From an uncultured Oscillospiraceae bacterium (lineage in GTDB: Bacteria > Bacillota > Clostridia > Oscillospirales > Oscillospiraceae): 46,758 nt of DNA. Shown piece by piece: positions 41,147 through 46,758 of the stretch; the first letter of the stretch is position 1; each line of letters begins with the position of its first letter. The stretch lies in the NCBI GenBank assembly GCA_910585815.1, contig CAJUFJ010000024.1, positions 1-46,758 of the forward strand, read 5' to 3'. The notes beneath the pieces were generated by a model. The model ran no database searches. It worked only from the letters and a program-made list of their open reading frames with translations, and was not told the origin of the DNA. The position numbers were made by a program, and so were the translations under genes.

Positions 41147-41222
41147 CTGTAGGGGCGGACATTGTCCGCCCGCCGGAACCCGGGCATTTATGAACGGGCG
41201 CACAATGTGCGCCCCTACACAC
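41147..41222. repeat. REP-like intergenic element, copy 4
   Basis: CTGTAGGGGCGGACATTGTC at the left and CACAATGTGCGCCCCTACAC at the right are inverted ends, each also a small hairpin. It lies between the SUKH gene and purH, as copies 2 and 3 lie between other purine-operon genes. Confidence 0.78.
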
Positions 41223-41242
41223 GACCGAAAGGAGCGCGCAAC

Positions 41243-42412
41243 ATGACCGAACTGGAACTGAAATACGGCTGCAACCCCAACCAGAAGCCCGCCCGCATCT
41301 TTATGGAGCAGGGCGAGCTGCCCCTGGAGGTACTCAACGGCCGGCCGGGGTATATCAACTTTATGGACGCGCTGAACTCCTGGCAGCTGGTAAAGGCCCT
41401 GAAGCAGGCCACCGGCCTGCCTGCGGCGGCTTCCTTCAAGCACGTTTCCCCCGCCGGCGCGGCCCTGGGCCTGCCCCTGAACGACACGGAGCGGCTGATG
41501 TACCTGGCCCCGGAGGGGGACCTCTCCCCCATCGCCTGCGCCTACATCCGGGCCCGGGGGGCCGACCGGCTGTGCTCCTTTGGAGACTGGGCGGCGCTCA
41601 GTGACCCCTGCGACGGCGACACCGCCCGCTTCCTGGCCGGTGAGGTGTCCGACGGCGTAATCGCCCCCGACTACACCCCGGAGGCCCTGGAAATTCTGCG
41701 GGAGAAGCGCAAGGGCGGCTACAATGTGGTAAAAATCGACCCGGATTACACCCCCGCCCCCACCGAGCGGCGGAACATCTTCGGCATCACCTTCGAGCAG
41801 AGGTACAACGACCTTACCATTGACGAGAGTATGCTGGAGAATGTGGTCACAAAGGCCAAGCGCCTGCCCCAGAGCGCCAAAAATGACATGCTCCTGGCCC
41901 TCATTACCTTAAAATACACCCAGTCCAATTCGGTGTGCTACGTCAAGGACGGGCAGACCATCGGCGTGGGGGCCGGCCAGCAGAGCCGCATCCACTGCAC
42001 CCGGCTGGCGGGGAACAAGGCGGATATCTGGTGGCTGCGGCAACACCCCTGGGTGCTGGAACTCCAGTTTGCCGACGGCGTCCGCCGCCCCGACCGGGAC
42101 AACGCCATCGACCTGTATATCGCGGACTCCGCCGCCTTTACCCAGGGGGATACCTGGAAGCAGCTTTTCAAGGTCTGCCCCAAGGAGCTGACCACCTCCC
42201 TCAAAACGGAGTGGCTTTCCAAGCTCACCGGCGTCACCCTGGGAAGCGATGCCTTCTTCCCCTTCGGTGACAACGTGGAGCGGGCCCACCAGTCGGGGGT
42301 GCAGTATATTGCCCAGCCCGGCGGCTCCATTCGGGACGACCAGGTCATCGAGACCGCCGACAAATACGGCATGGTCATGGCCTTTACCGGAATGCGGCTG
42401 TTCCACCATTAA
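41243..42412 (+). CDS. purH: AICAR formyltransferase (monofunctional PurH)
   Basis: 389 residues corresponding to the AICAR transformylase half of PurH, without the MGS-like IMP cyclohydrolase domain. Motifs: LKYGCNPNQKPARIF at the N-terminus; AAASFKHVSPAGAALG with catalytic Lys-His; GNKADIWWLRQHP; SDAFFPFGDNVERAHQSGVQYIAQPGGSIRDDQVI at the C-terminus. It formylates AICAR to FAICAR, which the PurO gene upstream would cyclise. ATG 41243 follows AAAGGAG. Confidence 0.94.
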   Translation: MTELELKYGCNPNQKPARIFMEQGELPLEVLNGRPGYINFMDALNSWQLVKALKQATGLPAAASFKHVSPAGAALGLPLNDTERLMYLAPEGDLSPIACAYIRARGADRLCSFGDWAALSDPCDGDTARFLAGEVSDGVIAPDYTPEALEILREKRKGGYNVVKIDPDYTPAPTERRNIFGITFEQRYNDLTIDESMLENVVTKAKRLPQSAKNDMLLALITLKYTQSNSVCYVKDGQTIGVGAGQQSRIHCTRLAGNKADIWWLRQHPWVLELQFADGVRRPDRDNAIDLYIADSAAFTQGDTWKQLFKVCPKELTTSLKTEWLSKLTGVTLGSDAFFPFGDNVERAHQSGVQYIAQPGGSIRDDQVIETADKYGMVMAFTGMRLFHH

Positions 42413-42424
42413 GGAGGAAAAATC

Positions 42425-42793
42425 ATGTTTATCAGCAGTAACACCGGCTCTTTTTCCCGCGATTCCTTTGAAGAATACAAGGCCGCTTTAGAGACCTGCT
42501 TTCAGCCGGAAAATGAAATCTGGTGCTCCCGTACGGAAGAAGACAAGTATCCCTGCCTGTCCATCCTCGTAAAAGGTGACCAGGCTGTGGTCAACTATTT
42601 TGAGGAGGAGGACGGCGGCGAGATGCTGGTCTCCTTCGGTGACGAGGATGCGGAAGACATTGTGACGTTTTGTGACGGCCAATATGAAATCGCCGCCTGG
42701 CAGGTGATACCGACCGCCGACGCCATGGCCTGTGCGCTGGAATTTTTCCACACTCAGAACGCACCCGACTGTATTGACTGGGGCGAGTTATAG
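42425..42793 (+). CDS. Imm1-like immunity-type protein
   Basis: 122 acidic residues. The pattern YPCLSILVKGDQAVVNYFEEEDGGEMLVS, then FCDGQYEIAAWQVIPTADAMACALEFFHTQNAPDCIDW resembles Imm1-family immunity proteins. ATG 42425 follows AAGGAGG and starts 12 bases after purH. It is slightly less GC-rich than the purine genes. Third immunity-like gene in this operon; no toxin is seen. The family assignment is from memory of the pattern and is moderate. Confidence 0.65.
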   Translation: MFISSNTGSFSRDSFEEYKAALETCFQPENEIWCSRTEEDKYPCLSILVKGDQAVVNYFEEEDGGEMLVSFGDEDAEDIVTFCDGQYEIAAWQVIPTADAMACALEFFHTQNAPDCIDWGEL

Positions 42794-42807
42794 AAAGGCT
42801 GTTTATC

Positions 42808-43377
42808 ATGGGATTTTTTGACCACTTTAAAAAAAATGAAGCTACTCCGGAACCTCTGGAGCCCAGTGTAAAATCAATCGGGCCCACTGTGGTCGAGCTT
42901 GCGCGGGTAATCTCCAGCGGAGACGAAGCGGTTCTTCGCGATATCACCGCCTGTACGGAGGACCCCGCCGACTGGTTTACATCACATCAGGATCGGTACA
43001 GGGAGCGGTGTATCCTCTCCTCTGACGACCCGGAGCTGATCCAGTGGCTGGGGCTGGTGGACATTCTGGAGGAGCACGGCTGGGTCTGCGAGCGGGACTG
43101 GAAGGACGAACTGGAGGATTTTTCCTATTTTGTCCAGAACCTCCACGGCTTCCAGAAGCTGGGCCTGGAGCTGGACCCGGACTGGCTTGACGAGGACGAG
43201 GATATCTCCGCCTGGTGCGGCGTCCTGACCGAAAAATGGGAAGGGGTCTGTGTCGCCGCAATCGACATTGACAGCGACAGCTATGTCCTTTTCCCCACTT
43301 CCACCGCCCAGCTTGCCGATTTACAGCGGTTGGCCGGTGAAATCAGTCACCGCATCGACGCCGCGGAACGTATGTAA
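42808..43377 (+). CDS. DUF6630-like protein
   Basis: 189 acidic residues. The N-terminus MGFFDHFKKNE mirrors the MGLFDRFKKQD leader of the 39327 gene, which suggests a shared targeting or partner tail. The main domain, RERCILSSDDPELIQWLGLVDILEEHGWVCERDWKDELEDF through DISAWCGVLTEKWEGVCVAAIDIDSDSYVLFP (two pieces), matches DUF6630, a family frequent among orphan immunity-like genes. ATG 42808 lies 14 bases after the previous stop. Function unknown. Confidence 0.72.
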   Translation: MGFFDHFKKNEATPEPLEPSVKSIGPTVVELARVISSGDEAVLRDITACTEDPADWFTSHQDRYRERCILSSDDPELIQWLGLVDILEEHGWVCERDWKDELEDFSYFVQNLHGFQKLGLELDPDWLDEDEDISAWCGVLTEKWEGVCVAAIDIDSDSYVLFPTSTAQLADLQRLAGEISHRIDAAERM

Positions 43378-43390
43378 AAGGAGGACCCTT

Positions 43391-44647
<1,257 letters not shown>

Positions 44648-44656
44648 ACAGCACTC

Positions 44657-44685
44657 AGCCCCCGGCTCACGCCGGGGGCTTTTCA
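44657..44685 (+). terminator. Terminator of the purine operon
   Basis: AGCCCCCGGC (44657-44666) pairs with GCCGGGGGCT (44671-44680), loop TCAC, followed by TTTTC-type bases. It is a standard intrinsic terminator. Confidence 0.9.
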
Positions 44686-44712
44686 ATCTCCCGTCCCCCG
44701 CAGGGCCAAAAG

Positions 44713-44887
44713 GCCCCTTTTGAAAGGGGCTGTCAGCCGCAGGCTGACTGAGGATTGCGTTCGGCGAAGCCGAACATACGAAGTAAACAAAGTTTGCGGA
44801 AACCTTGTATACTTCGTATATTTTGCTTCGCAAAATGCAATCCTCCGCCCCAGTTTGCGAACTGGGGCACCTCCTTTCAAAAGGAGG
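44713..44887. repeat. Foldback element made of consecutive hairpins (MITE-like)
   Basis: This occupies most of the 353-bp gene-free stretch after purD. Perfect or near-perfect hairpins follow one another at 44713-44730, 44732-44748, 44759-44775, 44776-44819 (20-bp arms with three mismatches), 44820-44836, 44847-44868 and 44870-44887. An outer pair GAGGATTGC / GCAATCCTC (44750-44758, 44837-44845) encloses the middle ones. It has no coding capacity. It resembles the composite palindromic repeats scattered in Oscillospiraceae genomes (from memory). Confidence 0.8.
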
Positions 44888-44937
44888 CTTTGGGGCCGCC
44901 CTCCGGGACAGCGGCGGAAATTTTTTTCAAAAACCAC

Positions 44938-44966
44938 TTGACTTTTCTTCGTTGCTACACTAGAAT
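44938..44966 (+). promoter_or_regulatory. Promoter of the RHH gene
   Basis: TTGACT (44938-44943), a 17-bp spacer, TAGAAT (44961-44966), 34 bp before the TTG start at 45001. Confidence 0.75.
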
Positions 44967-45000
44967 TAGATTGTGCCCACAATGAAAAGAGGTGAACTGC

Positions 45001-45177
45001 TTGGGCATCCACAAAGGCACGAAGCTGACCGACAACCCCAAGGACTTCATGCTCCGCGTCCGTCTGGACCAGGAAACGCTGGAACAGCTGGACAAATGCT
45101 GTGAAGCGGAACAGCTCTCCCGGTCGGAGATCGTCCGGAAGGGGATCAAGGAACAGCATGGCCGCATCAAAAAATAA
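45001..45177 (+). CDS. Small ribbon-helix-helix DNA-binding protein
   Basis: 58 residues. The strand FMLRVRLDQETLEQLDKCC and helices AEQLSRSEIVRKGIKEQHGRI fit the CopG/Arc ribbon-helix-helix fold. The start TTG 45001 is chosen because AGAGG lies eight bases upstream; GTG 44992 sits inside that site. Such proteins are usually dimeric repressors of their own operon, often in plasmid or toxin-antitoxin loci. No toxin is evident, though a small gene follows. Confidence 0.72.
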   Translation: MGIHKGTKLTDNPKDFMLRVRLDQETLEQLDKCCEAEQLSRSEIVRKGIKEQHGRIKK

Positions 45178-45286
45178 CGGAAACGCCCCACCGATCAAAG
45201 CAAGCGAATCCGTTATTAACCCAACACCCGAAGGTCTGGTAAATCTGATTATGCCACATCTTCGGATAAAAATCAAGGAGGAAACC

Positions 45287-45490
45287 ATGAGTTTACGAGA
45301 AGATTTGGATAATCTGGACATTGTCATTCACCAGGTCTCCCAAGGGATTAACGCAATCAGCGCCATGACGCTGGGCCTGCTGCACGCCCAAGACCCCTAT
45401 GCCAAGTGCTTCAGTGCGCTGAACACCTATCTGATGGAGGCGGACCAGGAAGTACATAAGCATCTGGCCGTCTGCTTAAAGGATATATAA
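45287..45490 (+). CDS. Small helical protein, function unknown
   Basis: 67 residues from ATG 45287, which has AAGGAGG five bases upstream. An in-frame ATG at 45158 (overlapping the RHH gene) would give 110 residues and cannot be excluded. The sequence LREDLDNLDIVIHQVSQGINAISAMTLG and ALNTYLMEADQEVHKHLAVCL suggests two or three amphipathic helices. I do not recognise it. It probably shares the transcript of the RHH gene and could be its partner. Confidence 0.6.
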   Translation: MSLREDLDNLDIVIHQVSQGINAISAMTLGLLHAQDPYAKCFSALNTYLMEADQEVHKHLAVCLKDI

Positions 45491-45492
45491 TA

Positions 45493-45526
45493 AGGGAGCG
45501 GTAACTTCTTATCGTTACCGCTCCCT
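45493..45526. terminator. Hairpin between convergent genes
   Basis: AGGGAGCGGTAAC (45493-45505) pairs with GTTACCGCTCCCT (45514-45526), a perfect 13-bp stem. T-rich bases follow on the minus strand (TATTATATATCC), so it mainly ends the 45551-46270 transcript. Confidence 0.8.
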
Positions 45527-45550
45527 CTGATGTCCCTCTCTTGTCATCTA

Positions 45551-46270
45551 TTAAATTTTTATACGCATAGCAACATGATAAAACCCACGCTTCCCATCTG
45601 CTCTGGCAAACATCAAGTATTTCGCCCCTTCTGGTATTGTATATCCGTCGCATTGATCTACATAATAAGGTTCGTTGGATTCTTTTAAAAACTTTGCCGC
45701 CTGTTGAATTCCGCCGAAATACCGTCCAACTTCATCTTCGGTCAACAAGAAAAAGTAACCGGTAGACTCTTTTCCCTTCGGTCGCGCCAATTTGGGCGCA
45801 GTATCTGGCCGCTCCAAGAGCCGATCTGTAATTTTGGGGTGTGCCATCTGTAAAAATATATGTTCGACATAAGAAATAAAATTGATAGGATACTGAGGGC
45901 GGTTGACCTTCATACCGCGTATTTTTCCCGCTTTCATACAAATAATAAGGGCTTTTCCACCCTCAACAGCCACCACTTTCCAGGGACACCCACCCAAGAC
46001 CAGGGTATTTCCAGGTGTTTTGAGCTGTTCAAACCGGTCACTCAGAGTTTTCTTTTCGATCCTTCGGACAAAAGAGCCTTTTATCCGAAATACGACATTC
46101 ATCCCCCAAATGATGATAACAGGTGGAACGATAAAAACTACGATTAAAGCTATTGGAAGCAGGAGTATGCTCAGAATTTCTCCACCCACCATTGCGCCTA
46201 GTCCTCCTACAAAGAGAAGCAAACTAAAAGGTACAAACAAAATGATCAAAAGAAATATCAGTACTCCCAT
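45551..46270 (-). CDS. Two-span membrane protein with DUF6273-like domain
   Basis: 239 residues, visibly more AT-rich than the purine genes. Residues 1-60 hold two hydrophobic spans. A cytoplasmic domain follows, with WKVVAVEGGKALIICMKAG and, further on, GYFFLLTEDEVGRYFGG, which recalls DUF6273 (domains in clostridial accessory and cell-surface proteins). It ends FARADGKRGFYHVAMRIKI. The start at 46270 has GGGAG nine bases upstream. Its promoter region carries the same twin palindromes as the LysM gene, in two tandem copies. It looks accessory; the role is unknown. Confidence 0.72.
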   Translation of the reverse strand: MGVLIFLLIILFVPFSLLLFVGGLGAMVGGEILSILLLPIALIVVFIVPPVIIIWGMNVVFRIKGSFVRRIEKKTLSDRFEQLKTPGNTLVLGGCPWKVVAVEGGKALIICMKAGKIRGMKVNRPQYPINFISYVEHIFLQMAHPKITDRLLERPDTAPKLARPKGKESTGYFFLLTEDEVGRYFGGIQQAAKFLKESNEPYYVDQCDGYTIPEGAKYLMFARADGKRGFYHVAMRIKI

Positions 46271-46305
46271 TCTATCTTTCTCCCTTAGTTTATTTTCTGA
46301 AGGTC

Positions 46306-46382
46306 TCTATACTTTGCACTGCAAAGTATAGAAGGGTACCCTTCTATACTTTGCACTGCAAAGTATAGAAGGGTACCCTTCT
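46306..46382 (-). promoter_or_regulatory. Tandem twin-palindrome units upstream of the DUF6273-like gene
   Basis: Two 37-bp tandem units (46308-46344, 46345-46381). Each has TATACTTTGCA-N-TGCAAAGTATA followed by AGAAGGGTACCCTTCT (46330-46345, 46367-46382). They begin 6 bp after the -10 and end 35 bp before the start codon, almost the same geometry as at the LysM gene. Confidence 0.78.
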
Positions 46383-46388
46383 ATGTGT

Positions 46389-46417
46389 AATATATCATAA
46401 TTTTTCAGTCATTGCAA
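46389..46417 (-). promoter_or_regulatory. Promoter of the DUF6273-like gene
   Basis: Minus-strand TTGCAA (46412-46417), a 17-bp spacer, TATATT (46389-46394). Confidence 0.78.
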
Positions 46418-46437
46418 CTATGCTCTCTGCATAGGGA

Positions 46438-46467
46438 ACCCCCCGGGAATTTTAGTTCCCGGGGGGT
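46438..46467 (-). terminator. Hairpin after pyruvate:ferredoxin oxidoreductase
   Basis: ACCCCCCGGGAA (46438-46449) pairs with TTCCCGGGGGGT (46456-46467) around six bases. It is just downstream of the minus-strand nifJ stop; the T tract is weak. Confidence 0.72.
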
Positions 46468-46480
46468 ATCGTTCTGAGGA

Positions 46481-46758
46481 TTACTCCTCGCCGAACATCT
46501 TCTGGAGTTTGGTCAGCTTCTCGAAACGCTTCTTGGCGGTCTCCTCGTTGAGGGCGAACAGCTCCTTAGCGCGGTCGGGGAAGGACCGGGTCAGGGCGGA
46601 GTAGCGGGCCTCGTTCATGAGGAACTCCTGATAGCCGCCGGCGGGGGCCTTGCTGTCCAGAGTGAAGGGGTTCTTGCCCTCCTTCTTCAGGTCGGGGTTG
46701 AACCGGAACAGGTTCCAGTAGCCGCACTCCACGGCCTTCTTCATCTCCACCTGGCAGT
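46481..46758 (-). CDS. nifJ: Pyruvate:ferredoxin (flavodoxin) oxidoreductase, C-terminal end (partial)
   Basis: About 92 C-terminal residues enter from the right edge: EMKKAVECGYWNLFRFNPDL, then KNPFTLDSKAPAGGYQEFLMNEARYSALTRSFPDRA and a basic helical end. This is the characteristic tail of the large single-chain PFOR, which decarboxylates pyruvate to acetyl-CoA while reducing ferredoxin. That ferredoxin would feed enzymes such as NfnAB in this window. Catalytic domains lie outside. Confidence 0.93.
   Translation of the reverse strand, partial: CQVEMKKAVECGYWNLFRFNPDLKKEGKNPFTLDSKAPAGGYQEFLMNEARYSALTRSFPDRAKELFALNEETAKKRFEKLTKLQKMFGEE

Overview
The window looks like the chromosome of a GC-rich, spore-forming clostridium of the Oscillospiraceae type (Flavonifractor / Lawsonibacter / Intestinimonas-like). 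The reasons are a dgt-dnaG-rpoD operon, a sporulation sigma factor SigK, an NfnAB ferredoxin:NADP oxidoreductase, pyruvate:ferredoxin oxidoreductase, a PurO-type IMP cyclohydrolase and strong AGGAGG ribosome binding sites. The genus is an inference. I see no rRNA, tRNA or CRISPR array.

Layout. 1-2780: end of an amino-acid ABC ATPase, an AGCS-type symporter carrying a palindromic insertion, acpP and rnc. 2783-6127 (minus): a giant 28-unit Sel1-repeat protein. 6243-11625 (minus): the dgt-dnaG-rpoD operon, split by an AT-rich gene for a probable PD-(D/E)XK nuclease with a C-terminal membrane anchor. 11821-14186: a small membrane protein and a chemotaxis receptor. 14250-25071 (all minus): LysM protein, NfnAB, 5'-nucleotidase-type phosphoesterase, asparaginase, RfbA, and a TAXI-type TRAP transporter. 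25320-30878: sigK split in two by a 4,863-bp skin-like element. 31084-33694: D-amino-acid transaminase, PAP2 phosphatase, glycosyltransferase. 33961-44647: a purine operon, purE-C-F-M-N-O-H(AICAR formyltransferase only)-D, with four immunity-like genes between its members. 44650-46480: a small accessory patch (foldback repeat, RHH regulator, membrane protein). 46481-46758: the end of pyruvate:ferredoxin oxidoreductase.

Most notable. (1) The sigK interruption. The N-terminal part (30684-30878, minus) and the C-terminal part (25320-25820, minus) join in frame at a shared AAAAAG to give a 231-residue SigK. The element between them carries a large serine recombinase ending exactly at the right junction, a small possible directionality factor, and a redox cargo operon: thioredoxin-like lipoprotein, CxxC microprotein, NapH-like 4Fe-4S membrane protein, and FAD/Rieske oxidoreductase. 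(2) The AT-rich nuclease-like gene is coupled by an ATGA overlap inside the macromolecular synthesis operon. (3) Two unlinked genes (LysM protein, 45551-46270) share one promoter architecture: TTGCAA-17-TATAAT/TATATT followed by the palindromes AGAAGGGTACCCTTCT and CTTTGCA-N-TGCAAAG at the same spacing. (4) Orphan immunity-like genes lie inside the purine operon, whose PurF has Gly where the catalytic Cys is expected.
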